Positions 49,331 through 60,958 are shown, counted from the stretch's first letter. The stretch is 64,000 bases of DNA from Emydura subglobosa (GCA_007922225.1 ML679974.1:6313105-6377104), one strand, 5' to 3'. Notes: a model not told the origin generated them from the letters alone. Program-made: numbers and translations.

Positions 49331-52300
49331 ATCTCCACAGAGTGGAGCTGTGCTGACCCCCTCAAACAACTTTCTTTGGTAACCATTGTTGAGTTCTTTA
49401 TTGTTTAGTCTTTCACTTTCAACTTGTGTGGAACAGTGACATCTAGAAATATTACTGCAGCTTCTGAAGAGCAGAAATGAATTTAGTAAAGAGAAGCTGT
49501 CTGACTTCCTTTAATGCACAGTCAAATATGGTATAAATAGTGAAAGTCTGCTCATTAGATTCAGATTTCCCGCAATTTCTGCATTTAAAAGCAGTTTAAA
49601 AGACTCCTTCATGCATAGTCTCTACAATAACATTACACAATGCTGCTTTCTATTCCTCTTCTTCATGGGCTTTATCGGGATTGTCAGAACTTGCAGTTCT
49701 CAGTATTACAAAGTCACTATCTAAGACACCAATTTTCTTTTTTTCTTTTGGGTATGACGAAATACCACTTTCATGGGTTTTCATACTACTGTAGTACTTG
49801 TTGGCAACTGCTGATTTCTAATGGTGTGTGCGCTCTGCTGTCATAGGTCCTGAACACACACTCTTGCTCATCCCTCTTAAGTTCTGTAAGGCATCAAAAA
49901 CACTTCTCCCCTAAAAGATGATTAAAAAAGACACCATGATTGCTCTGTGATTGTAATAACATTCCTTCCCTTCCTTCGGTTCTTGTGGATTGGACCTCCT
50001 CAAACTTATTTGAACCAATTTTAAATTAGGGCTTTTCTTAGTATTTCTAATTTTTAATACATCGTGTGATGCAGCACATCAAATGCATAGGGATGAGGTA
50101 GGCAGAATGCGGGCTTTAGAAATAAATTTCCATGAGAGAAACTAAGCCAGGAATATGATTATTTTGTTTTATTTTGTGCTAGGTATCTCAAAGGGCATAT
50201 AAAAAAGCAGGTTCCTTCTCCTAAAGAACTCTCAGTGTAAAGATAGGCTTATTAAGCAAGGGCATTAATGAATTCCAATTAATTGAATTAAAAGGCATGT
50301 TACACGTTGTTACAGTTTGTCTGCTATGTCTGTGTCCTTTCCCACCACCACCTCCTGCCCCATCATAACCTCTTTCAGGTGCAAAGAGAGTATTCCAGCT
50401 AAAATCCACACGTCGTTCTCGCTGCTGTTTTCCCTGACTTTGGGCCAAACAATGTCAAATGATGCAGTATTAAAGCATTCAGGTTACAGTTACATTATTT
50501 ATTTTTCAAACATTACAGGCAGGTTAAAGAGATGGGATATAGCTGTATGTAGCCTTAAAAGGAAAGAAATATACGTCTCAACTTCTGAACTTCTTAAACG
50601 TTTAAGAGCAAACTATTTGTTCTAGTGTGTGCCAAAATCCTCTCTGGGTTCAGGGGAACAGTAACATTGGAAAGGAGCAATCTCAGTTCTGCAGTTGACG
50701 CGAGGGAACATCGAATCATCAGGCACTTCAATGATAGAAAAGAGAAGGTGTGCTCATAGAGGGTTCTGACTGTCCGCATCAACAGTTTCACTGAATCGTA
50801 TGGAAGCCATGTAATATACTTTGCTTGTGGATACTTCACACGCTGTGACTACCTGCTTGAGGCGGTCTGTAAATGATTTTCCCTGCCCCAAACATTCAGA
50901 GTCTGGGTACAGGCCTCTAAAAAGGGATCAATCCCATACTAGATATGCTCAGGCTAATTTCTTTCCTTTTTGTCATGTGTTTTGACTGCCTGCAAAGAGT
51001 TAAATGTGCTATTCTTAGCACTGTTCGTTTGCTTGCTTATTTTGTTCCTTCCTCTGATGCAATGCAGAGCTTGAACTGCAGTGCAATGTCAGTTTATATC
51101 AGATTACACCAGTAATTACTCCTAAATCAATCCTTTCCTTGGTTAGATGCATTCTACCTAATCAGAGATGCACTAACTTCACAGAGCAGAGATCATGTCA
51201 CAACAACACTGTAATTTGACATGGACAGTATTTGAATAGCTTCTCAAGCAGTTTCTGTGTAAGAAATTTAAATGTTGCTCTATACTGAATATCCTCAGCC
51301 CAGTTCTGAATGTACTCCCCATGTAGGCGCATACTAAAATAACTCACTTATGCTGGACATTAAGTCAGGATATTGATTTAATGCAGAATAGGCATTGTAT
51401 TACAAAACAATGTAGCTGCTTAAAATCATCTGTCCTGCTTGCTGCTCTGTCCAGCTGATACTATACTTGCAAATAGTAGAATAGATTTAATCTTGTAGTG
51501 GAATCTCCCATACAGTGACTGGACTTGTTGTATGGGATCATATGCCCTGAATGCTGCTGTAGCTGGGACATGAGTTAAGACCCTCTTGGTATTTTGGTAT
51601 AGAGAACTGTAGGGGAATTTCACTCTGACACAATAGGGGTTGTGTGGAACTGTCTCATCAGGAAACTGTTTCTCACATATCTAATTCTCTATTGATTGGA
51701 AATAACTAAAAGGACCCCTCTGTGTAGCCCATCTGGTATTCAATCTTGAAATTTGGGTTAATCATAATTCCAGTGGTAAACATGCCTGCAGCATAGCTTC
51801 TGTTTTCATCTTGTACATTTACACATCATATAAAACCAAGAACCTTTCAGTGCTGGTAAAGCACACAAAGGCACCACACTCTGACTTACAGCACTAATTT
51901 CTTGATAAGTAATTGCCATCCAAGACACAGTTTGAAGTTGCTTTTAGTCCCCATGGATCATCTGAAGTTCTTTGACATTTCAGACCAGTGTTCTGCCCCT
52001 CATTAGGGAGTGGATTATTTCCTGTGTTTCTTTTCTCAGAGGGAGGTCAAACACCAGGGATGCTGTTCAGCTTGATAAGAGGAGTCCTAGTGGAATATTA
52101 CAATTGAGCCAGAACTTTAACTATTCAGAAACCTTGTGACTGTTGCAGACTGTTCAAGGGATCTGACATTTCAAATGAAGCATTTTTATTCAGTGACCTA
52201 TTTAATGTTAAACATATTTGATGTGGTTTCACATACATAGACTAATAATCTACAAAGGCAAAACACACACTATATGTTTAGTTATGTGCTTCTCTTAGAT

Positions 52301-53119
52301 GAAGATGTTGAGGGATTCTTTACAGTTCTCTCCAGTCACTGGCATACATCTCTATGTGACACATGGTAGTACAAGTTTACTTAGACAAACCATGCTGTGT
52401 CATGTTTATGATATAGGTGTGTTCATGGAATCTTGATCTTGGGATAAGTGAGTAGCTTGTAGATCCAGCTTACTTATTGCTTAATTTTAAATGTTAAGTT
52501 TAGATTGCTGTGGACCACAGTCTTTATTTCTAGAAGGCTGGAAAACTCAAACTAATATGTTCACACTCTACATAGTCTAATTCAGGGCAAATGTCATTCC
52601 TATCTCCAGTGTCTTTCCCATGATTCTTTCTTCTGAAAAATAAATAAAGGAAACATTTTTACTGATTTGTTGCTTGATCTTCTTCCCAAACTGTTTTTAA
52701 TACATTACCCCCAAACTTAATAGGGGGTTTAAACTCTTCATACTGTACTGTCATTTAGGGCTATGACTTAATGTTCCCTCCTTTAGTAATACACTAACTT
52801 CTTTGAGCTATATGCAAAGATAAAGGTCAAACTTTCCAAAGACTCTGAAGTGAACTTAAAAGATCCAAGCATATTGTTTCTATGATTACAGATGTGCCAT
52901 TGTACCTGTGAAGATATTAAGCCCAGCATTGCTCCCATTAGAAATTCAATGGCACAGGATTTGGCTGTAATCAGCTTGTATGTTGTCTGCTGCCAGCCTC
53001 CTTGTAAAGTTGCACTAGGATATTTTCTAGGGGTCTGTTTTTGTGACCCATTATTTCATTTAGAACACCCATACCTGATCAATTTTGGGTTTGGGTTTTT
53101 TTTTTTGGTGTTTCCCCTT
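49331..53119. other. Non-coding, nothing identified
   Basis: AT-rich sequence up to the truncated end of the provirus. A T run at about 53097-53106 lies close to the truncation point. No feature is supported. Confidence 0.5.
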
Positions 53120-53512
53120 GATGTATATCTCAATCAGTAGGGATTGGGCCTTAACACTTAGTTGCTATTAGTCTATTGGTGGTTAGTTGGGGACTTTCTG
53201 GAATAAGGTGACGTTAGTTGTTTATTTCAAAGAGAACTTAGCAATAGCCTCACTTCCCTTTTATTATTACTAAAATAGGAACCTTTTAGCTTATCAAGCA
53301 TTAACAAATGTCTGTGGTCGTCTCAAGATGCTCCAGACCCCAAGGCACTTCCTCCTCCGGCCTAAGGTTGGACAGAGGGCAGCGTCTGGGCTCTGCTCCT
53401 GAGAGGTCTTAACTCTTGCTTTTCTGGCTGCAGAAGCTTAGCATTGCTTTCAGGGCCTTGCTCTTGTCAAGCTATACTGATTTCGCGTTACAAAGTTTTG
53501 CGCACCCTAACA
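53120..53512 (-). mobile_element. Truncated 3' LTR (U3 only)
   Basis: It starts at 53512 with TGTTAGGGTGCGCAA and aligns with 12407-12820 of the long LTR. Shared blocks include caactaacgtcaccttatt and ttaaggcccaatccct. Homology stops abruptly near 53120 (tacatc on the minus strand), about 30-40 bp before the TATA box position in the other copy. R, U5 and the poly(A) signal are therefore missing, and any transcript would need a downstream host signal. Confidence 0.85.
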
Positions 53513-53525
53513 CTCCACCCCTTGG
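53513..53525 (-). promoter_or_regulatory. Polypurine tract (plus-strand primer site)
   Basis: On the minus strand ccaaggggtggag abuts the TG of the 3' LTR. Retroviral plus-strand DNA synthesis is primed from such a purine run immediately upstream of U3. It lies 13 nt beyond the end of the env frame. Confidence 0.8.
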
Positions 53526-53537
53526 CAAGGCAAGGCA

Positions 53538-54044
53538 CTAAATGACCGTTTCCTCCTCATCGGCCTCATGTTCAATGGTAACATAGGCAACTACGGGGGA
53601 GACAGCAGCAGAGGGAGGAGCTGGAGCATCATGGGGCATGCGAGCACATGACTCATACAGACTAGCATTTTCGGGATCACAGCGCAAGCGCTCATAATAG
53701 CCAGATTTCATAAATCTTTCAAGCATTTTGCTTAAGCGAAACACGCGCACCATAATGCCCCTCAGCTTGCACCACAGAACAAATGTGATTAATGCCAGGA
53801 AAAACAAAGCCACTACCAATACAACAAGTGGATGCATTATGATGTTGAGGAAGTGTGTAGCCCCGGGGGACCACCCTGTGAAAATGTCCCACCAGTTATG
53901 TAGAGCAGCCTGCTTAATGTCATTGGTGACCTGTACCACATCCTGGGCATTGATGGACATTCTGATCGCAACACGGTGAGTAGCATTGGCTGCTTGGCGG
54001 AAGAGGCGGTGTGCTTCCTCTCCCATTTTCCTCAACAACGTGGC
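53538..54044 (-). pseudogene. env: env, membrane-anchor part of TM subunit
   Basis: Open frame in the same phase as the upstream env ORF and separated from it only by a TGA at 54045-54047. It contains an amphipathic, tryptophan-containing pre-membrane region (NWWDIFTGW), a transmembrane segment of about 25 hydrophobic residues (core VVLVVALFFLALITFVLW), basic residues (KLR) and a cytoplasmic tail of about 90 residues ending in acidic residues. No ATG is well placed; the first candidate is a TTG. It is therefore best read as the tail of a single env gene and not an independent gene. Confidence 0.85.
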
Positions 54045-55859
54045 TCACGGCAGAATGATGGCAGGGGGTAGATCCAGACTCGTATAGGTCTGAGAGGAAT
54101 GAAGCAACAATGTAAGATCATAACGTTGGGATGTAGTGTAGTCAAAAAAGGCAGTGATATTTTGAGCGCAGCTGACGCATGGTCCCTGCACCACGGTGCC
54201 ATCATCCCAGGACCCTAGGCCTGTTGTTACTACACAGGCACTGCTGGGCCCATCCTGATAAACTTCGGTGCCATTTAGCACATAGCGATGCCAGATGCAT
54301 TCGCCTGCTATGGGGTGCAAACAGGGGTTGGCCTCCCTCCCTTGTAACAAACACACATAGCCCTCCTTCCAATGTTCACAAGTGTTAGGCTTAACAGTGT
54401 AATTGTCCTGATCTATCCAAGAATGGGGAATCTGTGGGATCCAAAGGCTTTTGGCGATAAGCTGGGGGAGGACTATCAATGGGCACCAGGTATGGGTCAA
54501 ACGGGGTTCGGTGTATTTAAGGTGAGCAGAACAAATTATGCCATCCCACCAAAATGAGATGGGCTGAAGCCACATTTGGCTGAAAATATGTAACTCCCCT
54601 TTCCACATTGTTGCATTTAATTGTTGCCACTGAGTGTAAAACATGTGATATTGTTGATTAGCCTCCAGTTGGGCTAAGATACAAGCCGTATGGTTATTAA
54701 CAATGGCCTGTTGGTGTAGAGTAAGATAGGTGTGCCATAAGGACAGATTAGTCCATTGCCAATTCTGCTCCCAAGTTTCAATGTTGCGGAGCATGGTATT
54801 TGCCAACAAGGGTCCCCATCGTGCCAATGTGGTGAGGGCTTGGCCACTAGAAAGGCCAACAGTGGACAATTTGTTCCGTAGTACTTCAATATCCCATTCA
54901 TTCAGGGCTCCCACACCTACAGCCGTTCCTGCCCCAATGGCAGCATCACCCAAGCCCCGCCTGTGAAGGCGAGGTCGTGACAGGGGCCAGAGGTGTTGTA
55001 CATGTGGCCAGCAGGCGGGGAACAGTTGGGATATGTTAACGAGAGACATGTCAAAGGTTATGTGCATGTCATGTATGTGCCAAGGTTGGATAGCTCTGGT
55101 GCACCGTGGCAATTGTCGATGGTACATAGTGTAGGTAGTAGTATTTAAGTGACTAGTATTCGAGTAACTTATCTGGCCAGAAGCGACACGGCCATGTGCC
55201 AGCAAGGCCTGGCGAGCGATGAGAACAGAGGCTGCCCACACTCCAGCAGAGGCGGTGTTATTTTTCGCAAACCGACGGAAGGCAGGATGAGTGCCCATCC
55301 TAAGAGTATACTGCATTGCGAGGGTGCAACCCGGGCATAGTGTTCCTGCAATAACAGAAAAGGTTTCCCATTTCCACCAAGGGGAATGCAGATAGGGGTT
55401 TTCCCCTGGGTCAAATCCAGAGTGATTAGCAATTAGGGAGCACCCATTTGGCACTGGACCAGTACGAGGAGACAGGCCCAGCGGGACAGGACCCAGGCGC
55501 TCCACGGCTTGCAAATCATTATCCAGGCAACAGGCCCGGCAACATTCATACAAGGTAAAGGGCTGATACATTGTCCATTTATACTTAATATCCTTTCCCC
55601 CATTCCATACCACCAGCCCTTGTTCCCTTGTTTGTTTATACTGAATACATGAAGTATTTATTTCCCGAGTAGGGATAAGACACAGTCCAGTATTGTTTGA
55701 ATCAGGCATCCAGTTATAACCGACTTGTGCATTAGAATCGTTTACTGTGCCCCGAAGGGTGTGGCAATTCAGTGCAGTGTCTGGGGTGACCATCCATCCC
55801 TCACGGCATGGGTTCCATTGCTCCCAGGTGGTCAGGGCATCTGGGTTCACGAAGATAAT
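54045..55859 (-). pseudogene. env: env, surface subunit and ectodomain of TM
   Basis: The frame is open for over 600 codons and ends at a premature TGA (54045-54047). It has more than ten N-glycosylation sequons, many cysteines (YECCRACC near residue 101, CPGC near 172), a basic cleavage-type site RLHRR near residues 294-298, and directly after it a glycine/alanine-rich hydrophobic stretch (AAIGAGTAVGVGAL) typical of a fusion peptide. Neither the CWLC nor the CX6CC motif of gamma-type envelopes is seen. There is no ATG at the beginning: the frame opens after a TAG at 55860-55862 and the first possible start is a GTG at 55850. There is also no signal peptide. It overlaps the dUTPase frame by a few bases. 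The start is presumably supplied by splicing. Confidence 0.85.
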
Positions 55860-56392
55860 CTAGTATTTGGTACATAAACAGGGTTAATTGCCCCCTGGAC
55901 CAAAACAAGTGACGTGTCACCAGGACCAACAGTCAGGATTTCTCCAGGCTCTGGTGAATTTCCTGGGGTGTGTAACCACACAGCCTTGCCTGTGCTGCCA
56001 AACCCTCCCGTGCCCCTGGCTGTAACTTCTGTTGGTGGTTCGGTCTCAGTGGCCTGTGGGAAGGCAGCTTTCTTACAGATTAGCTGCGCAACCCTATCCC
56101 CAGGTTCAAACACAAGAAGGTTAGGCCCATGGTTGTGCAAAAGGACTTTGACCTCACCCTGGTAGTCTGGGTCAATCACTCCCCCCATTACCTGCCCTCC
56201 TTTACATGCAATGCTCGAGTGGGCTGCTATGCGTCCATACGTACCATGGGGGAGCTTCCAGCCCAAACCCAGGGGAATACAACCTTGTGTCCCAGGTGGG
56301 ATTTCTGCACGTTCTGGTGTTCTCAAGTCCAGTCCCACACTTTCTTCAGTTGCTCGTAGCGGTAAGAATGCCCTAGGAGTCAGTTTCCAGAC
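55847..56392 (-). CDS. dUTPase domain (3' end of pol)
   Basis: All five motifs of trimeric dUTPases are present in order: GLDLRTP (motif 1), HGTYGRIAAHSSIA (2), GGVIDPDYQGEV with the catalytic Asp and Tyr (3), PGDRVAQLI (4) and RGTGGFGSTG (5, nucleotide-closing loop). The domain hydrolyses dUTP and so limits uracil in viral DNA. It appears complete and unbroken. The frame opens at 56392, and the first start-like codon (GTG, 56338) lies within motif 1, so translation must enter from pol and it is not a free-standing gene. It lies downstream of integrase, as in ERV-L, and not beside protease as in betaretroviruses. The tail of about 45 residues after motif 5 is unassigned. Confidence 0.9.
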   Translation of the reverse strand, partial: VWKLTPRAFLPLRATEESVGLDLRTPERAEIPPGTQGCIPLGLGWKLPHGTYGRIAAHSSIACKGGQVMGGVIDPDYQGEVKVLLHNHGPNLLVFEPGDRVAQLICKKAAFPQATETEPPTEVTARGTGGFGSTGKAVWLHTPGNSPEPGEILTVGPGDTSLVLVQGAINPVYVPNTRLSS

Positions 56393-56478
56393 TCAAATAG
56401 TCATGGGAGTTGCAGTTACGGCTGTGTTTATCATTCTTTCATAAGGGCTGGCCCCACCCAGAGGGCGGGTGTTTAGAC

Positions 56479-57060
56479 TCAACAGGGCTTGATCGAGGAC
56501 TCTGGTCCAGCCCTGTAGGGAGCCTGTTGGGGTAAGTTTCGAATTTTCTCTTTCAGGAGCCCATTATACCATTCGATAAGTCCAGCAGCTTGCGGGTGAT
56601 ACGGTATGTGGGTGGTCCACTGAATGCCAGCATCCTTGGCCCATTGCTGTACCGAATGGCTAATGAAGTGCGTCCCTTGGTCGCTTTGAATTTCCTCAGG
56701 GATGCCGTATGCCAACACCAGGCGATTCAGGCTCTCAAGGGTGGCAGCTTGATCGGCACGACCTGTGAGATAGGCTTGTACAAGTCCAGAGTAAGTATCA
56801 ACATCCGTGAGGGCATACTGCTTGCGGTCCTCCCTTGGGAGAGGGCCGATGAAGTCAATCTGCCACACGGTTCCTGGGCCCTCCTCCCTTCGAAGGTGTC
56901 CTCGGGGCTTAGAGGTCAATTTCCGGTCCCTTATTTTCAGACATAAGGAACATTGCTCCCCTATTTCCTTTGCAGCGTCTCGCGTCAAAGGTATGCCCCT
57001 ATCATGTGCCCACTGAAGGGTTGCGTCCACCCCTCGGTATCCGGCAGTTTCATGGGCCCA
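56479..57060 (-). pseudogene. pol: pol: integrase
   Basis: Zinc-binding residues (WAH upstream of the first ATG, a second His, and CSLC) are followed by the catalytic core. D is in WQIDFIGPLP, D is in IQSDQGTHF and E is in GLIEWYNG, with exactly 35 residues between the last two (DD35E). Integrase joins viral DNA to host DNA. The frame is the same as RNase H but is cut off from it by an in-frame TGA at 57061-57063. The C-terminal domain is lost after KPC*, and the dUTPase continues in another frame about 90 bp later. Confidence 0.9.
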
Positions 57061-58696
57061 TCAACCCAGTGCTAAAACTTCTGGGCTTATGGGGCGAACA
57101 GCCGCCAGCCAATCTGCCTGTTGATTATAAAGAGATGCCAGTCCGATGTTTTGGTGGGCATCCACATGTCCGATGGCAATCTGCTTAGTGGAGGCTAGGG
57201 CCCACAGTTCTTCCCACAGGGTTTCTCCATCCCATAGGGGCCGGCCATGGATTTTCCACTCCTTGGCCCGCCATGCCAGGCTCCACAATGTCAGTCCTTT
57301 AAATACTGCCCAGCTGTCAGTATAGATGTGAATGGTGGGTCCGGGATCTTCCCGGCACACCATAGCTACAGCACGTAGCTCTGCTAGTTGGCTGGACTCT
57401 CCGGCCCCCTCCTCCCACAGTACCGTTTCCTTTTCTGGTTGAAAGGCCACTGCCCGCCACTGACGTTCACCATTTACATATTTGGCCGATCCGTCAGTGA
57501 ACCAGGCCCTACCTTGTTCCGGTTGCGTCAGGGTTTCGAAAGGCGGTGCCTCTATGAACGGACTGGGTGTTGGGGAGGCCACGTCTTCGGGAACTTCCAC
57601 AGGAGGATCATCTACCTGGATTGCTCCGATGAGTGCTAGTTCAGTGGCAGCAGATTCATCGCTTTTCAGGTTAGCTCGTTTCTGCAGGTACCACTTCCAC
57701 TTTGTCAAGGTTGGTGTCTGGGCTATGCCAGTTTTGCTTAAGGAGCTCTCATCCCGTATCCACCCCCCAATTGGCAATGGGGGATGAACGGTGACGGGCT
57801 GAGGACCCGTGAGGCGCTCAGTTGCCAATAGAGCGTGGTAAACCGTGGCAAGAGCCTGTTCCAGGGGGTTATAGTGGTCTGCCGCACCCTGGAGCTTTTT
57901 CGTCCAGAAGCCAATGGGGCGGCGCTTGCCATCGGCCTTTTGCCATAAACCCCAGGATGCAACCCCATCATGAACGAGAACATCCAGGTTGAAGGGGTGG
58001 GATGGGAGTGGAGGGGCCAACACGGCGTGCTGCCGAACGGCCTCCTTTGCTGCCATAAGGGCAGTTTGTTGGGGCGGGCCCCAGGTGAAGTCCGCCTTTT
58101 TCTTAACTATCTGGTAAGTGGGGCGGAGGAGCAAGCCCAAGTGGGGGATAAAGTGTCGCCAGTAGCTGAGGAGGCCGGTGAAAACTTGGGCTGCCTTTTT
58201 ACTAGTGGGGACAGCAGCATTTTGAAAAACATCAATTACCCGGTCAGGAATAGTCTTAAAGGGACCACACCACTGAACGCCCAGAAACTTAACAGTCCGC
58301 GCTGGGCCCTGGACCTTTTCAGGGTTTACAGCCCAGCCCCAGTTCTTCATACCTTCCATAACCGTATGCAGGGCATCCTGCACAAGGGAGTCGTCCTCCG
58401 CAATCAGCAGGATATCATCGATGTAGTGGAACAGGCGAACCTGCTCCGGGAGTGCGATGCCTTGCAGATCCTGAGCAACTGCACCGTGACACAACGTAGG
58501 ACTGTGGACATATCCTTGCGGTAAGGTTTGGAACGTGTACTGGCGCGAGTCCCAGGTAAATGCAAACTGGTCCTGGGAGTCCGGGTGGATGGGGACCGAA
58601 AAGAAAGCATTAGCCAGGTCAATTACAGCGTGCCACGAGCCTGCAGCACGGGTTATCCCCTCAATAAGGATAACAATGTCAGGGACGGCAGCAGCC
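57061..58696 (-). pseudogene. pol: pol: reverse transcriptase palm/thumb and RNase H
   Basis: The frame stays open upstream of 58494 back to the homopolymer at 58697. It includes the first catalytic region (IDLANAFFS), LPQG, the YIDD active site (FHYIDDILL), the thumb/connection, and an RNase H domain with the catalytic residues in FTDGSA, SSQLAELRA, YTDSW and QQADWLA. The connection and thumb regions resemble ERV-L elements. It ends at TGA 57061-57063 in front of integrase. The N-terminal RT part lies in the preceding frame. Confidence 0.92.
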
Positions 58697-59417
58697 GGGG
58701 GGGTGCATGCTTATTTAAGACCCGGTAATCAACAGTCATACGCCATGAGCCATCCGGTTTACGGACTGGCCAGACCGGACTATTGTACGGGCTCGCAGCA
58801 GGGCGAATTATACCAACATCGAGCAGGGCCTGCACCGTCTCGCCAATTTCAGCGTGTCCGCCTGGCAGTCGGTACTGAGGCGTCATGACGGGCAAAGGCG
58901 GGGGGGGAGGGATAACCAAGGGCTCCCACTTGGCGCAACCCCGAAGGATTGGTTTTACAGCCCGCACAGCAGGCGAACGGCCAAATATGAAGACACCCCA
59001 AGCGGTGTGGATCGTGCGACCCAAGAGGATATCCATTCCGAGGATATATTCATGGATGGGGGTAACGAGAACCGTGGCGCTAAAGGGTGGCCCTCCGCTG
59101 ATAGCCAACCGCAAAGTTACCATAGCAGCGGTTATGCGGGAGCCCCCATACCCATCCACATCCACTCTGGGGCCCTTGAACCGAGCAGGGTTACCGTGTA
59201 ACAGGGTGACTTCTGCACCGGTATCCACTAAAGCCAGAACCCGCTGTATATTACCCCCCTTCCCAAAAGATAGATAGTGGCACATACGGGCGTAGGTCCC
59301 CCATGGTGCAGGCCCGAATTTTAGGGGGAGAGGGGGACCCGCCAAGCCTTCAGGGTATGGGGGTGGGGGGTCTTCCATTTGGTTGCCCACTGATCGACAG
59401 GGGAACCCCCCCCCCCC
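58697..59417 (-). pseudogene. pro: pro-pol: aspartic protease and start of RT
   Basis: The frame carries a PPPPY motif, then retroviral aspartic protease with the active site LVDTGAEV and the C-terminal ILGMDIL motif, and then the RT fingers region (SPYNSPVWPVRKPDGSW). It joins gag in a different frame at a 12-base G run (minus; 59406-59417) and loses phase with the rest of RT at a 7-base run (58697-58703). A programmed shift between gag and pro is usual for retroviruses, but the shift inside RT is damage or sequencing error. Confidence 0.88.
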
Positions 59418-59727
59418 ACTGGCTCTTTTGGTTATCACGTTGGGGGAGGGCAGAAGGCGATGGGGGCTTATGTGATTTCCCATTTTTCCATTGCAATGCT
59501 TTATAGCGTTCCAGGAGCTCTTCAGTAGGGATTCCATCTATTTGGTCCTTGGGGATGCCTGCCCTAATTAAAGCCCAGAACATTTTGATACGACTCACCC
59601 GATGTGTGACCTTACCGCCGGGTGGACGCTCCACCTGGTGGGCTCCCTTTATGGTGCCTCCCCAATCTCCTATCTGATCCATTTGTCCCAGCATTTTGGA
59701 GGCCTCCCACACATTTCTGCCGATAGA
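59350..59727 (-). pseudogene. gag: gag: C-terminal piece
   Basis: This piece continues gag after a frame change at a 7-base homopolymer (59728-59734). It contains a helical segment (MFWALIRAGIPKDQI, EELLERYKALQW) and a short basic, proline/glycine-rich tail, but no CCHC zinc knuckle. Nucleic-acid binding would have to rely on the basic residues. Low similarity to well-known gag proteins is expected here, and identification rests on position. Confidence 0.75.
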
Positions 59728-60560
59728 CCCCCCCAGGGGGCGAGCATAGCGCCCTTCATTTCCTGAGGTGCATTTTTAATCAATTTACTGTGCATCGAAG
59801 CGGTGAAAGTCTCTTCCTCTGAGGCGTGAAATCGTCCCGCAAACATAGCAGCCACCACTGCCGCGCACCGGAGCTGGTCCATGGCCTCAGCTATTGTTCG
59901 CCATGGCTTCGCATAACCCGTGTCTGCCTCCTCAAGCATCCCACTATAGCTGTAAGTCTCTCGGATCGCCGTTTGGATCCACGAGGTGAGGGGCAAGAAC
60001 ATCTGAGCAGGGCCGCTTGTTAACAGAGCGCGCTTTAAGCCCTGTCGTACTCCCGGGTTATGAGTTAAGGTAACTAATTGGTTCAACTCATAAGGTGTTA
60101 CATTAGTTTGGAGCGCCACCGAATCAAAGAGACGAACCAGCCAAGGGACCAGCCCCTTCCCTAGGCGCTGTTTAGAATTTTTAACCAGATCTATGATATC
60201 AATGGTGGTGAAGGTTTTTTCCACTCTACTCTTAATTTGGGCATCACCACCCTGCCCATCAGGGACTGTAACCATTTTATCCATCATAACTGGCCGAGCA
60301 CTTGCCTCAGGTCCTAAGACCTCAGGATTATATGGCGGGGGTTGGGGATGAATCATGGAAGATCCAGGGGTACTAGCATCATCATCGGAAGCCACTTCCC
60401 AATCTGATTCATTGGACGATGAGCCCTCCAAGTCCCCCTTCCAGGTCACCGGCTCCCAATCCCCCACCCATACAACAGCCCGTACTCGACATGATTTTAC
60501 CGGTCTCCGGCCTTCCTGCGTCTCCTGGTGTTGACTAGCCGGACCGCCAGGGTTGCGCAC
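59670..60560 (-). pseudogene. gag: gag: linker with PPPY and capsid
   Basis: About 296 codons. An acidic, serine-rich region is followed by the late-domain motif PPPY (in HPQPPPYNPE, residues 74-77), which recruits NEDD4-type ligases for budding. After it comes an alpha-helical capsid-like region (TTIDIIDLVKNS ... LVTLTHNPGVRQGLKRALL ... WRTIAEAMDQLR). The first ATG-like codon is not a true start, and the frame continues gag from the preceding piece after a shift between 60560 and 60497. Confidence 0.8.
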
Positions 60561-60958
60561 TTGTCTTCAAACTCCGCGGCACGCATTGCCGCCGATTCCA
60601 TGACTTTGCGAGCGATTACCTGCGCGTCTCTAGCAGCAGCAAGATCTCGTTCACATTTAGCACGAAGCACCTGTTCCTCCCGCCCCTCATCGTCCAGGAC
60701 TCGGAGCGCTGTCAGGAAGATCCATCCCACCTCCCCTGCAGCCTTCTGCTCCGACCGCCCTCTATCTGCTAGCTCGAGTTCAGTCAACGCCTTTACCAAC
60801 CCAATGGGCGTAACCTTCTCCTGTAACTCGGGCCACGCTACTGGCGCCACCAGCCGGTTCAGTGTAGCCGCAACGGTGGACCACAACCCTGTGGGACTCC
60901 ACCCCGGGATGTGGCTACTATCGGTTCCCTTATCCTTTTTCCCAAAAGAGAAAGGCAT
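60497..60958 (-). pseudogene. gag: gag: N-terminal (matrix-like) piece
   Basis: It begins with a true ATG at 60958, about 34 nt after the primer binding site. The 153-residue frame is helical and charged (KALTELELADRG, RAKCERDLAAARDAQVIARK) and ends in a basic cluster TRRRRK. The second residue is Pro, not Gly, so no N-myristoylation signal is present. The long charged helices could form a coiled coil. It continues in the next frame as the capsid piece. Confidence 0.8.

Noticed and set aside
53728..60023. Many plus-strand open frames across the provirus
   Set aside because: They are antisense shadows of gag, pol and env. None has a domain, and their lengths follow the codon structure of the minus-strand genes.
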